Positions 27,870-36,842 are shown, numbered from the stretch's first letter. The stretch: 64,000 bases of DNA from Chlamydiota bacterium (GCA_021772335.1 JAJFMD010000001.1:26339-90338), one strand, 5' to 3'. Numbers and translations: made by a program. Notes: generated from the sequence alone by a model not told the origin.

Positions 27870-28871
27870 TTAAGCAACCGCGTAAGGATTTGCTGCTGGA
27901 TTTAATGCATTGATGAGATTTTGGCTTGAACCATGTGTCTTAACTGCCAAAGATAAACTCTCAATGAAAGGTCTGCGCAATGTTTGCCTAGATCGATTAT
28001 AGAAAAGCCGCGTTTGACAAGCGCTAAGCCATGGGAGCTTTTGATCAGTAAGTAATATGCCGCGTCCACCTTTCCTATCAAAGAAATCTACAGTGTTGAA
28101 TAGATTTTCTGCACTGACAACGGTAATCTCAGTTTTTTCCATTTGGCAGCGCTTCCACTTCCTATTTGCATAAAAATCATCAAATTTAACTTTAGATCGA
28201 TCAATTGGCATGAAATACATCGCATAGCCTTTATTGAAGACATAATCGCACTTACTTAGTGTTTTCATGATCTCTGTTTTAGAGCCTAATATACCGCGCG
28301 TTTCTTCTTCACATTCACGAGCAGCAGCTTGAAGCACTGACTCATTGTGATCGCTTTTTCCACCAAAGTCACACCAGAAATAATTTCTAACATTGTTTCT
28401 AACTGAAGACTCCATTCCAATTAAGAAGAACACCTCGCCATTCTCAATATAATAGGGAAGAACTCCTGCTCCAATTGGCGCTTTGACCTGATGTTTTGGA
28501 TCTAAGTGCGCCTTTGCATTTAGTGGAACAACTTTTGAATTGGAATTCCCACTAAGATTCGTATTCGTGTTCGTAGTTGGGTTCGTAGTTGGGTTCGTAG
28601 TTGGGTTAGATGTTTTTGGCTTCATTGCTGCCCCATGCTTTAATATGGCGTAAACAATCATATTGATAATTGGAATCATTAAGAAAAACCCAGCGATGAA
28701 GTGTTTAACTCGATCTCCTAGAGTGTTATCTATTTTAATCACTTGATTATTCGAATCAAAAACCGATTTCTTTGAGTCCTTGGCGCAGGCCTGCTTGAAA
28801 TTTTCAGCTCCACTGCAATAGGGGGCAGTAAAAATATTTTGATTTGTAGTGGAAATATAATTATTAATCAT
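27870..28871 (-). CDS. NUDIX hydrolase-like protein with N-terminal membrane segment and TNPT repeats
   Basis: The 333-residue protein has a hydrophilic N-terminus, one hydrophobic stretch (HFIAGFFLMIPIINMIVYAIL, about residues 57-77), a low-complexity linker of TNPT repeats (about 88-105), and a NUDIX fold from about residue 130. The NUDIX box lies at 171-193: G171, E177 and R185-E186-C187-E188-E189-E190 fit G-x5-E-x7-R-E-U-x-E-E, but the final Gly is shifted by one. Hydrolysis of a nucleoside diphosphate-linked substrate is expected from the family. The N-terminal additions are not typical; secretion into the host or membrane association is a guess. No operon partner is seen. Confidence 0.75.
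   Translation of the reverse strand: MINNYISTTNQNIFTAPYCSGAENFKQACAKDSKKSVFDSNNQVIKIDNTLGDRVKHFIAGFFLMIPIINMIVYAILKHGAAMKPKTSNPTTNPTTNPTTNTNTNLSGNSNSKVVPLNAKAHLDPKHQVKAPIGAGVLPYYIENGEVFFLIGMESSVRNNVRNYFWCDFGGKSDHNESVLQAAARECEEETRGILGSKTEIMKTLSKCDYVFNKGYAMYFMPIDRSKVKFDDFYANRKWKRCQMEKTEITVVSAENLFNTVDFFDRKGGRGILLTDQKLPWLSACQTRLFYNRSRQTLRRPFIESLSLAVKTHGSSQNLINALNPAANPYAVA
28570..28605 (-). repeat. 12-base tandem repeat, three copies, in the NUDIX gene
   Basis: TTCGTAGTTGGG occurs three times in perfect tandem on the plus strand, encoding TNPT units on the minus strand. Being a multiple of three, copy-number change would lengthen or shorten the linker without breaking the frame. Confidence 0.85.
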
Positions 28872-29016
28872 AGAAAAACCCGTTGTTTATTAAGCAAATA
28901 TTGTAAAGGTTTTTACAAAAAAAAAGCAATCTATTACATAGATATTAACAACACAGCATTCAATTAAACATAATAGTATTTTCTTAAGCAAGTTTTTATG
29001 TAAAAACATTTTTAGT

Positions 29017-29046
29017 TTGTTTTAAGTGTTAATCTTATGTAATAAT
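29017..29046 (+). promoter_or_regulatory. Putative promoter for the unknown gene at 29119
   Basis: TTGTTT (29017-29022) and AATAAT (29041-29046, 5/6) are 18 bases apart in a very A+T-rich divergent region. A purine-rich AGAGG at 29059-29063 follows the expected start site. Its position bears on where translation of the downstream gene begins. Confidence 0.35.
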
Positions 29047-29118
29047 TAACTAAAAATTAGAGGTGCCACTATTTCTGCTTCATTCATTTCACTTTGTCCT
29101 TGGATTTCTTACTGCTGC

Positions 29119-29721
29119 ATGCCTGCAACCGATACGCAATCAGAGTCTAAAACAACTCCATTGTTACCTGACGGTGTTTCTTCAGATACCACACAAGAAG
29201 ATTCTCCTAAAACAGAACTTGCTATTTATGATGATATCTCTATTGAAATCAATATTTCTCCTGACAATAAAGGTATAATTACAGTTCGCAGGAAATCCAA
29301 TCGAGAAATACTATGGTCAGTGACAAAAAATCAGCTCATTGCCCATTCAAGCGTTTCTAAAACTAAACTTGCTCTTCTTTGTCAGCGCGATCCACTAATC
29401 GATATTTTTGATCTTGCTACTGGCAAGAAAGTTTCAACGCATACTTTACCAAATCAGAATAGCAGTCTAAAAGACAGAGTACATCTCACCGATGATGATT
29501 TTCTCTATGCGACTGTTAAAGATATACTAGTCGGAAAGAAAATTTCCTTACCCAGTGATCAATGGGATTTTAGTATTGAGAGACCCTCAGGGACATTCAA
29601 GCCTAATGGCAATCAAATCCAATTTTCATCACACTTCACTTGCAAATATTGGTTATGCATCGATCAAATGGGAGCATCTAGTACAATTGTCAGATCTCGC
29701 AAAGAATTAAAGAGAATTTAG
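29119..29721 (+). CDS. Unknown protein, start uncertain, possibly truncated beta-rich
   Basis: From the first ATG the protein has 200 residues: a Ser/Thr/Pro-rich N-terminal stretch, then beta-rich sequence with blade-like segments (IEINISPDNKGIITVRR, LALLCQRDPLIDIFDLATGKKVSTHTL) suggestive of part of a beta-propeller. No family is recognised. The ATG at 29119 has no RBS. The frame is open back to 29050, and a good AGAGG lies seven bases before an ATT at 29071. In another frame a GTG at 29063 encodes a signal-peptide-like MPLFLLHSFHFVLGFLTAAC. A non-ATG start or a frameshifted, decaying gene are both possible. Confidence 0.5.
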   Translation: MPATDTQSESKTTPLLPDGVSSDTTQEDSPKTELAIYDDISIEINISPDNKGIITVRRKSNREILWSVTKNQLIAHSSVSKTKLALLCQRDPLIDIFDLATGKKVSTHTLPNQNSSLKDRVHLTDDDFLYATVKDILVGKKISLPSDQWDFSIERPSGTFKPNGNQIQFSSHFTCKYWLCIDQMGASSTIVRSRKELKRI

Positions 29722-29775
29722 CATTAACAATTTATGATTCGAAGCTTGTAAGGATGCCTTATGGAAAAGAACTGG

Positions 29776-31095
29776 CTATGGTATGGATTGCAAGACCAGC
29801 TCATTTAGCTGTAGCGGAATCAAATGCTGCTTCTCAAAACGATAAATCTTAGAAGGCGCATTTTTTTCTGTAAGTGCAATGAGTTGATTTCGATCTTCAA
29901 TAATGTAATCAATCGGTTCAAAAGAAAGAAGCATATCACAAAGCAAATCATCACTGTTTTGATCGATTAAGTAGATGATAAACGGATGTGAATTTTTTGC
30001 TAATTGATTGAGCTGATAAAAGAGATGAGGATCTGTTGCTTGAGCATTGTTAATCGCAATAATTGAATACTCTTGCTCTTCAAATAAATGATGCAGCAAA
30101 GACACCTCTTCTGGCCTCCCACTATAAAATGACATAAATTCAGAAACAATTTCTGCCAGTGTGATTTGTGCACATCCAATTTTTTCAACAGCGAGACTAG
30201 CTGCACTATTGGCAAGTTCGATTGCAGCAGGAAGATCGAGCTGATTTGCCATTGCAAAACAGAGCATTGCCAAAAAGGTATCGCCAGCGCCTGTGACATC
30301 GCGCACTTGACGCGAGCGTACGGAAAAATGCTGAAACGCATCACTAGCATTATAGAGAATGCTACCGCGGTCTCCTTGAGTAATAATCAATTGCTCGCAA
30401 TGACATTGATCAAAGAGAGTTTTTGCAAGTTCCTCAATCGACGTTGAGAGGGGCACATTTGCAGCACGGTATGCTTCCCCAAGATTGGGCTTGATTAATG
30501 TTGCACCGCGATATTTGCTAAAGTCACTTCCCTTTGGATCGATCAAAATGGGTTTTTGGTATTTATGCGCTAGATCGATAAGGGCTTTTAGAAAACTACG
30601 AGTGAGCAGCCCTTTCCCATAATCAGAAATCGCGACAAGATCACACCGCTTGATTAAAGAATCGGCGCGCTCGATAAGCTCAGCTTCCTGAGCTGGCGAT
30701 AAATCAGAAATTTCTTCCTGATCGATACGCATCATTTGTTGGCCTGCTGCAATCATACGATTTTTTACAGGCGTCACATATTGCTTCTCGGTAAGAATGG
30801 CCGTTGTGTCGATCCCTTCTGCAATGAGATCTTCAATAAGATCTTTTCCTGCGAGATCATTGCCAACGCGCCCGAAGGCTGTTACTTTACTTCCAATTGC
30901 GCGGAGATTAAGCATCACGTTGCCCGCGCCACCAGGATGGCTTTCTATACGTTTAGCATGTAAAACAGGAACAGGAGCTTCAGGAGAAATGCGTTCGATA
31001 TTACCAAATGTGTATCGATCGAGCATTAGATCTCCAACGACTAAAATCTCAATAGGAGTTAAGCCATTAAGTAGTGTCGTCAGTGACTTTACCAT
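29776..31095 (-). CDS. hldE: Heptose 7-phosphate kinase (HldE-type) with degenerate adenylyltransferase domain
   Basis: The N-terminal ~315 residues are a PfkB/ribokinase-family HldE kinase: VVGDLMLDRYTFGNIERISPEAPVPVL, HPGGAGNVMLNL, KPILIDPKGSDFSKYRGATLIKPN and DVTGAGDTFLAML (catalytic Asp region). It phosphorylates D-glycero-D-manno-heptose 7-phosphate for LPS core heptose. The remaining ~120 residues sit where HldE has its nucleotidyltransferase, and keep the spacing of strands and helices, but the GCFDxLHxGH motif is absent. The C-domain is therefore probably inactive. The 439-residue length compares with about 475 in enterobacteria. The gene overlaps hldD by seven bases. Confidence 0.85.
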   Translation of the reverse strand: MVKSLTTLLNGLTPIEILVVGDLMLDRYTFGNIERISPEAPVPVLHAKRIESHPGGAGNVMLNLRAIGSKVTAFGRVGNDLAGKDLIEDLIAEGIDTTAILTEKQYVTPVKNRMIAAGQQMMRIDQEEISDLSPAQEAELIERADSLIKRCDLVAISDYGKGLLTRSFLKALIDLAHKYQKPILIDPKGSDFSKYRGATLIKPNLGEAYRAANVPLSTSIEELAKTLFDQCHCEQLIITQGDRGSILYNASDAFQHFSVRSRQVRDVTGAGDTFLAMLCFAMANQLDLPAAIELANSAASLAVEKIGCAQITLAEIVSEFMSFYSGRPEEVSLLHHLFEEQEYSIIAINNAQATDPHLFYQLNQLAKNSHPFIIYLIDQNSDDLLCDMLLSFEPIDYIIEDRNQLIALTEKNAPSKIYRFEKQHLIPLQLNELVLQSIP

Positions 31096-32078
31096 CTCTT
31101 ACCAGTAACTAAGTAGTTTTCGACATAATCACTCACTCCTTTTTCTACGTCAAATGAAAAAGGGGTCTCTTTGTAACACGCTAAAAGCTTATCAATTTCA
31201 GCACAGGTGTAATTCTGATATTGCTTAATTAGATCTTCCGGCATAGGGATGTAGTTGATATTAAGAGGCTGATTTACCGCACGAAAAACTGCAGAGGCGA
31301 GTTTATTCCATGTGCACGGTTGACCATATCCCACATTGAAAATCCCTCCTACTTCGTTATAAAGAAAATCGCAGGTGATTTTCACAGCATCTTTAACGTA
31401 GATAAAGTCACGACACTGATCGCCATCACCAAAACGCTCCGGCTCAGATGATTTAAACAGATCAATCTTTCCATGCTGACGCACATGTGGCACCATCTTA
31501 TAGACCATGGATGCCATGCGCCCCTTGTCATCTTCATTGGGACCGTAGACATTGAAGTACTTCAGTCCGACAACTTTATCGAGCACTCCTTGACGCTTTG
31601 CCCAAAGATCAAACAGATGTTTAGAATAGCCATAGAGATTGAGTGGCTCAAGATCTTCTAAACGATCGTGATCATCATTAAAACCGAGTGAGCCATCACC
31701 ATATGTTGCAGCAGAAGAGGCATAGATAAAGCGAATATCATTTTCTAAGGCATACTCAGCAAGACGCATTGTATAGCGATAGTTATTTCTCATAAGATAG
31801 TCACCATCTTTTTCTAACGTATCACTACAAGCTCCTAGATGAATAAATGCCTGAACCTCTCTTTCCTTTCCTTCAAGCCATGTGAAAAGCTCATCAATTC
31901 CAATCCAATCAACAAAACGCTTCTTCAGCAAATTCTTCCATTTTACCGTTGCCTTAATGTCATCGACAACAATGATATTATCAAAACCTAAGTTGTTGAG
32001 GTGACGAACGACTGCAGAGCCAATAAATCCAGCAGCTCCTGTTACAATAATGTATTTGTCGGGATTGAGTTGACGCAT
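31089..32078 (-). CDS. hldD: ADP-glyceromanno-heptose 6-epimerase
   Basis: HldD converts ADP-D-glycero-D-manno-heptose to the L-glycero form used in LPS core. This SDR-family enzyme of 329 residues has the Rossmann GAAGFIGSAVVRHLN, the HldD-specific DDIKATVKWKNL and HLGACSDTLEKDGDYLM, the catalytic YxxxK in LYGYSKHLFD with KYFNVYGPNE, and FGDGDQCRDFIYVKD. A strong GGAGG lies before the start. Together with hldE it indicates heptose-containing LPS, unlike Chlamydia, which makes heptoseless LOS (established knowledge). Confidence 0.95.
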   Translation of the reverse strand: MRQLNPDKYIIVTGAAGFIGSAVVRHLNNLGFDNIIVVDDIKATVKWKNLLKKRFVDWIGIDELFTWLEGKEREVQAFIHLGACSDTLEKDGDYLMRNNYRYTMRLAEYALENDIRFIYASSAATYGDGSLGFNDDHDRLEDLEPLNLYGYSKHLFDLWAKRQGVLDKVVGLKYFNVYGPNEDDKGRMASMVYKMVPHVRQHGKIDLFKSSEPERFGDGDQCRDFIYVKDAVKITCDFLYNEVGGIFNVGYGQPCTWNKLASAVFRAVNQPLNINYIPMPEDLIKQYQNYTCAEIDKLLACYKETPFSFDVEKGVSDYVENYLVTGKRW

Positions 32079-32153
32079 TGCTTTTCCTCCAATTTCATAA
32101 GAGCAAAAGACAATAGCAAATCACACCGCTTTAAACAAGTTGTAGAAAAGATA

Positions 32154-35108
32154 TCACTCTTCGAGGTCTTTGATCGCCTGCTTCAGTGCAAAAGAGCCTT
32201 CTTCTTCTGCTCTGCGAAGCGTTCTCAGTTTTTCTTTAAACTCTTCTGGTGCTGGCTCGAGTTCTTCCGGTTCTCTTGTAATTGGTTGTCTTGAAATCGG
32301 AGAAGTGCCATGACTCAACGACTCTAAATTACAATATTTGTGCTCGAGTTCAGTGCTTGTTGCATCAATCGTCGGATCGATATAACAATCCTCTTCTAAT
32401 AACTCTAGAGAAACGGGATCGATAAAAATCGAGGGTATCTCCACTTCAAATGGCTTTCCTATTTCCCTGATTTTATCCAATACAGGAGCATGCTCCGCTT
32501 CAATCGATTTAATCATTTCCTTAGCTTTTGACTGAAGATCTTTAAATGTTCCTTCCCATTCTTTATATTCAGGCTTTTCATCCAAGAGTTTAGTCATGAC
32601 TTTCCACAGCTCATTTTGACCGTGTTGAATCTGCATTAGGGGTAGCTTATAAAACCGCTCAGCAATTTCATCATACTCTTTTTCGCTGATTTCTTCTTTC
32701 ATCCGCGGTTTTATTTCTTTAATCATTGCTTGAAGTGCAAAGTAACGTGAATCGATTAAATCGTTAACTTTAAGCAATTTTAATTGCTCAGGACTACTGC
32801 TTCTAATGATGGTTTCCTTTAAAGTTCCGACGCCGATTGCATGAAAAGTATCAATCCACTCTTTATTCGATAGTATGGGTGTAATCATACTGATCTGATC
32901 TTCAGACAATGCTCGAATACATTCTAAAATAATCGCCTTCGATTCATCATCATCCATTAAAAGAACGAGTCCTACAGGAGAAATGTTATTTAAAGTTTGT
33001 TTAACAAAATATACAGGGGTTCTCTCCTCAATTCGACCATCCCAATAAATCTGTGGCAATTGCTCATTTTTTAAATACTTAAGAGCCTCCTTAGCATTTC
33101 CCAATTGAATTTCTTCTAAGGTAATTGGTCTATCTAAAATCTCAGCTCTTTGATCTGGAGTTAATTTCTCTAAATATCTCCTTTGATTTTCAATAGGAAA
33201 TAGAGGTAAAAATTTAACGATCACCTGAAATGGAAGATTATTTTCAAATTCTGGATCCTTTAAATTCTCTTTGATAAAATCACCACCATATTTAAAGAGA
33301 TGAGGAACCAGCTGGGGGATTCTAAACGCTCTTTCGACTATGGCTTCACCTCCGGGTTTTAACCATTGAGAAAAAATGCCTTGAATTGCTTGTTTATTCC
33401 TCTCTTCAGCTTCGGGATTTTGATATGCACTATCAACTGCTTCAAGCATTTTGAGAAGCTCCTGATCAACCACACTAAGATGCTCTACTATCTGCATTTG
33501 AAACTCAGGAGATTCAATTCCATGCCAAGGAATATCTCCATCCATATCAGCCTCAAACATTGAAAAACCTCTTTTCAATAGACAGACTGCAACATCAAAG
33601 TTCTCACCCCAACACGCCCTATGCAGAACTGTTTCCCTTGAGTTATTTTTCACTAAGAGGTTAGCGCCTTTGGTTTCTAAATATTCTATAAATTCTGAAC
33701 TTTGATTATTACAGGCATCAAGTATGGGAAAATTTCCATATTTATCTTTCACGTTGAAACCGAGGTCTTTACTTAATAAATACTCAACTAATTCCTTATC
33801 TCCTCTCTGACATGCATAATGCATCAAAGTTTCCCCTTCACTATTTGCAACAGCAATATCAAAATACTTATTATCGATCATGAAACGAACAACCTTAAGC
33901 TTTCCTTTGCTACCTGCATAATGTATAGGAAGCATCCCGTCTTCATTATAATCTTCAGTATCAACCCCATTTTCTAATAAAAACTGGATCAATTCTATAA
34001 TTTCACTTTCGCACGCATTAGAAAAAAGCAAAGATTGATCTTCGCTTGCGATATCCAATCCCTTCTCAATCAAATATTGAACCAATTCCAAATTCCCACT
34101 AAGACAAGCATAAGTTAAACAAGAACCTCCTTCATCATCTGTAGCTGCAATCTTAATTTCAGGAAAATCTAATAAGTACTCTACTGCCTTCTTATTTCCA
34201 CTTTTGCATAGTAAATGTAAGGGCGTGACCCCATTATTGTCGGCATCAATGACTCCTTCAAATATCAACACAAAAGCAGTCGTCTCAGAGGACTCAGTCC
34301 ACTCCCCTTCACAGACATAATGCAAACAGGTTTTACCTTCATTATCAACATCAGAAATATCGAGCCCTTTTTCTTTCAGGAACTGGAACAAATGCATTTG
34401 CCCGCCATAACACGCCCAGTGCATCGCAGTCGCACCATTGTTATCTCTCGTAAGGGGGCTCGCACCTTGATCGATCAAAAATTGAGGGACTTTTAGACTA
34501 CCCCCCTTACATGCCCAATGAAAGGGAGTCGTGCCATTGTCTGCTTTATCATTGATGGTAAATCCCTGACCAAGTAAGAACTCAACAAGCAAAAGGTCTC
34601 TACTTTCACAAGCATAATGCAAAGCATTAACACCCTCTTTATCTGTCGCTTTAAGATCCGCATTTTTACTTTGGAGCATTTCAACTAATTTAAGATCCCC
34701 TGCCTTACTTGCATAGAGCAGTGGTGTCATTCCGTTTCTTTTATCGACTGTATTGACATTTGCTCCTTTTCCGAGCAACATTGTGCACATCTCTATATTA
34801 CCAACAGATGCGCTATTCAATAGTGCACTATCGAGAACACTTTGATTCTTAAACTCTCCTCTTGCTTCAAGAAATGCGATCAAAGCTTTTACTTGCTCAG
34901 AATTGAGTGCATAGTTAGGCAGAATAAATAGTGCTTTTTCTAAAAGAAAGACATCGGTTTCAGAAAGATCCGGGGCTTGAATCCTTTGTAAAAACACAGT
35001 GAGAATATTTTCAGTATAGTCATATTCTCGTGCTTTCTTAGCAAGAGAACTAGAAGTTTCATGCTGAATTTCATTGAGAAATCTTTGAACATTTGTTGGA
35101 TCTAACAT
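32154..35108 (-). CDS. Ankyrin-repeat protein with C-terminal U-box-like domain, effector candidate
   Basis: The 984-residue protein has a short helical N-terminus, about 13-14 ankyrin repeats over residues ~85-545 (for example GMTPLLYASKAGDLKLVEML, GATAMHWACYGGQMHLFQFL, GETLMHYACQRGDKELVEYL), a long helical region (~550-880), and at 894-~950 a segment that fits a U-box: FIDPVSLELLEEDCYIDP, HKYCNLESLS and SPISRQPITREP. U-boxes recruit E2 enzymes in eukaryotic ubiquitination, a system bacteria lack, so a host-directed secreted E3-like role is inferred. No signal peptide is seen, consistent with type III export. It sits between ispE and hldD, where Chlamydia has nothing comparable, and has its own promoter. 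Confidence 0.82.
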   Translation of the reverse strand: MLDPTNVQRFLNEIQHETSSSLAKKAREYDYTENILTVFLQRIQAPDLSETDVFLLEKALFILPNYALNSEQVKALIAFLEARGEFKNQSVLDSALLNSASVGNIEMCTMLLGKGANVNTVDKRNGMTPLLYASKAGDLKLVEMLQSKNADLKATDKEGVNALHYACESRDLLLVEFLLGQGFTINDKADNGTTPFHWACKGGSLKVPQFLIDQGASPLTRDNNGATAMHWACYGGQMHLFQFLKEKGLDISDVDNEGKTCLHYVCEGEWTESSETTAFVLIFEGVIDADNNGVTPLHLLCKSGNKKAVEYLLDFPEIKIAATDDEGGSCLTYACLSGNLELVQYLIEKGLDIASEDQSLLFSNACESEIIELIQFLLENGVDTEDYNEDGMLPIHYAGSKGKLKVVRFMIDNKYFDIAVANSEGETLMHYACQRGDKELVEYLLSKDLGFNVKDKYGNFPILDACNNQSSEFIEYLETKGANLLVKNNSRETVLHRACWGENFDVAVCLLKRGFSMFEADMDGDIPWHGIESPEFQMQIVEHLSVVDQELLKMLEAVDSAYQNPEAEERNKQAIQGIFSQWLKPGGEAIVERAFRIPQLVPHLFKYGGDFIKENLKDPEFENNLPFQVIVKFLPLFPIENQRRYLEKLTPDQRAEILDRPITLEEIQLGNAKEALKYLKNEQLPQIYWDGRIEERTPVYFVKQTLNNISPVGLVLLMDDDESKAIILECIRALSEDQISMITPILSNKEWIDTFHAIGVGTLKETIIRSSSPEQLKLLKVNDLIDSRYFALQAMIKEIKPRMKEEISEKEYDEIAERFYKLPLMQIQHGQNELWKVMTKLLDEKPEYKEWEGTFKDLQSKAKEMIKSIEAEHAPVLDKIREIGKPFEVEIPSIFIDPVSLELLEEDCYIDPTIDATSTELEHKYCNLESLSHGTSPISRQPITREPEELEPAPEEFKEKLRTLRRAEEEGSFALKQAIKDLEE

Positions 35109-35134
35109 AGAACATGCAAAGTTAATTTTATTTT

Positions 35135-35163
35135 CTTATTAAACAAAAAAAAATTTATGTCAA
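35135..35163 (-). promoter_or_regulatory. Promoter of the ankyrin/U-box gene
   Basis: On the minus strand a perfect TTGACA (35163-35158) is followed by a 17-base T-rich spacer and AATAAG (35140-35135, 4/6), about 26 bases upstream of the ATG. The 65-base gap after ispE is very A+T-rich. No clear RBS is visible before the start. Confidence 0.5.
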
Positions 35164-35173
35164 TTTTAGGTGA

Positions 35174-36046
35174 TTATGATTTTAGATACCACTGCTTGTC
35201 GGAGCGTGGGATAAAGTTTGCGCTTTGAAAGCGCACGCCAGTGAGGACGGGATTTTGAACGGTACCAAAGCAAAAGAAAGCGCTTCCACTTCCTGTCATG
35301 CAGACATGTTCAAACCCAAGAGAGAGAAGATCCTTTTTGATTTGTGCCATTTCAGGCAGTAGTTTAAACGTCGCCTTTTCAAGATCATTGATAAAGCAGG
35401 GTGTGTTTGAATAGAGCTGATCGGAGAGTTTCTGAGGATCGATGTTTGAGCATTTTGTTACATCGACAGCTTGATATACTGCAGGGGTGCTGCAACAGAG
35501 ACCGGGAAATCCAATGGTCAATGGTGAAGGTTGTTTTAGGGAGGGCTTTGTTGTGATTTGCTCACCCCTTCCTGTGCAGTAGGAAGAGCCTTTGGAGAGG
35601 AAAAAGGTGATATCGCTGCCGAGTTCTGTTGACCAATTGATGAGTTGATTGAGCGTCGCGGGATAGTTTGAGAGCTTATTCAATGCCCAGAGCGCTGTTG
35701 CAGCATTGCTCGAACCGCCGCCAAGGCCGCTTTGTGCGGGGATGCGTTTCTTTAAGTTGAATTCGGCAAAGATTGGTAAATTGGTTTTTTTCCTGAATAA
35801 TGCGGCTGCTTTGAGGATGAGATTGGTATCGTCTGTGGGGATTGCAGGATCATCGCAGATCAGTTGATCGCGATCTGCAAGGGTAGTGGTGAGGATATCG
35901 CCAATATCAATCGCTTGATACATTGAAGCGATTTCATGATAGTGATCGGGCCTTTTACCTAATATGCGGAAGAACAAGTTGAGCTTAGCGGGAGAGAAGA
36001 GGGTTATACAACCCACTCTCTCTCTTTCCGCAAGCTGAGCAGTCAT
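35174..36046 (-). CDS. ispE: 4-diphosphocytidyl-2-C-methyl-D-erythritol kinase
   Basis: IspE phosphorylates CDP-ME in the non-mevalonate isoprenoid pathway. This GHMP kinase of 290 residues has SPAKLNLFFRILGKRPDHYHEI at the N-terminus, the ATP-binding loop PAQSGLGGGSSNAATALW, and the C-terminal MTGSGSAFFCFG. It follows rplI with no gap, as in Chlamydia, and probably ends the ribosomal-protein transcript. Confidence 0.96.
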   Translation of the reverse strand: MTAQLAERERVGCITLFSPAKLNLFFRILGKRPDHYHEIASMYQAIDIGDILTTTLADRDQLICDDPAIPTDDTNLILKAAALFRKKTNLPIFAEFNLKKRIPAQSGLGGGSSNAATALWALNKLSNYPATLNQLINWSTELGSDITFFLSKGSSYCTGRGEQITTKPSLKQPSPLTIGFPGLCCSTPAVYQAVDVTKCSNIDPQKLSDQLYSNTPCFINDLEKATFKLLPEMAQIKKDLLSLGFEHVCMTGSGSAFFCFGTVQNPVLTGVRFQSANFIPRSDKQWYLKS

Positions 36047-36574
36047 TTAAGACTCTTCAGAAGGCTCTTCAGGAATCTCTTCTTTTGGAGCTTCAGGTGC
36101 TTTCTCAACTGGTGTTAGCATTGGGCTATCACTAACGACGTGCAAAATGAAGTGTGCTAGCACAGCTTCTTTCAAGCTTAAGTTAATCTCATATGCTCCA
36201 GTTTTTTTGATTGCATGGGGCATAGGAACATTGCGCTTTTCGATTTGAATTCCTTCTTTTTCCCATAGCTTAACAATGTCAACAGCTCCTACAGAACCGT
36301 ACATTCTTCCATCGGGATCAACTTTCACTTCGATTTTCAGCTCACGTCCATCGATCTGCTTAGCGAGTACTTCAGACTCTTTGCGATCAATTTCAGCTTG
36401 AGCTGCACGCTCTTCTTGCAGGCGCTGACGCATTCTTAGGGTTTGTACTGTCGCAACAACTGCCTTTTGCTGAGGCAAAAGAAAATTACGAGCATACCCT
36501 GGTCGCACGGAAACGATATCTCCCTTGCGGCCAACTGCATCGACATCTTCGACTAATAATAATTGATTTTTCAT
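36047..36574 (-). CDS. rplI: 50S ribosomal protein L9
   Basis: The 175-residue L9 begins MKNQLLLVEDVDAVGRKGDIVSVRPGYARNFLLPQ, the conserved N-domain with its Gly-rich rRNA-binding loop, then the connecting helix (RMRQRLQEERAAQAEIDRKE) and the C-domain (about 80-150). An acidic Pro/Glu-rich tail of about 25 residues (VEKAPEAPKEEIPEEPSEES) extends beyond the usual ~150. It lies in the rpsF-rpsR-rplI block. Confidence 0.95.
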   Translation of the reverse strand: MKNQLLLVEDVDAVGRKGDIVSVRPGYARNFLLPQQKAVVATVQTLRMRQRLQEERAAQAEIDRKESEVLAKQIDGRELKIEVKVDPDGRMYGSVGAVDIVKLWEKEGIQIEKRNVPMPHAIKKTGAYEINLSLKEAVLAHFILHVVSDSPMLTPVEKAPEAPKEEIPEEPSEES

Positions 36575-36590
36575 TCTTTCTCACTCCTGA

Positions 36591-36833
36591 TTATACGACT
36601 GCAACAAAGGGAAGAAGAGCCATATAGCGCGCTCTTTTTACCGCTTTGGATAACATTTTTTGATGTTGGTAAGATACTCCCGTAATACGACGTGGAATAA
36701 TCTTGCCTCTCTCTGTAATAAACTGAGTGAGGGTATCAATATCTTTGAAATCGATGTCCTGAACTCCTGCAGCTGTAAATGGACAACGTTTGGCTCTTCT
36801 AGCAAAGCCTGAACTACTTTTTTTTCTAATCAT
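36591..36833 (-). CDS. rpsR: 30S ribosomal protein S18
   Basis: The 80-residue S18 is recognised by [55 protein letters not shown], with the N-terminal basic tail [16 protein letters not shown]. It binds S6 in the 30S platform, and rpsF lies directly upstream. Confidence 0.96.
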   Translation of the reverse strand: MIRKKSSSGFARRAKRCPFTAAGVQDIDFKDIDTLTQFITERGKIIPRRITGVSYQHQKMLSKAVKRARYMALLPFVAVV

Positions 36834-36842
36834 TTTAACTTC

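Noticed and set aside
28570..28605. CRISPR-like repeats
   Set aside because: The 12-base units are contiguous and lie in a coding frame, with no spacers.
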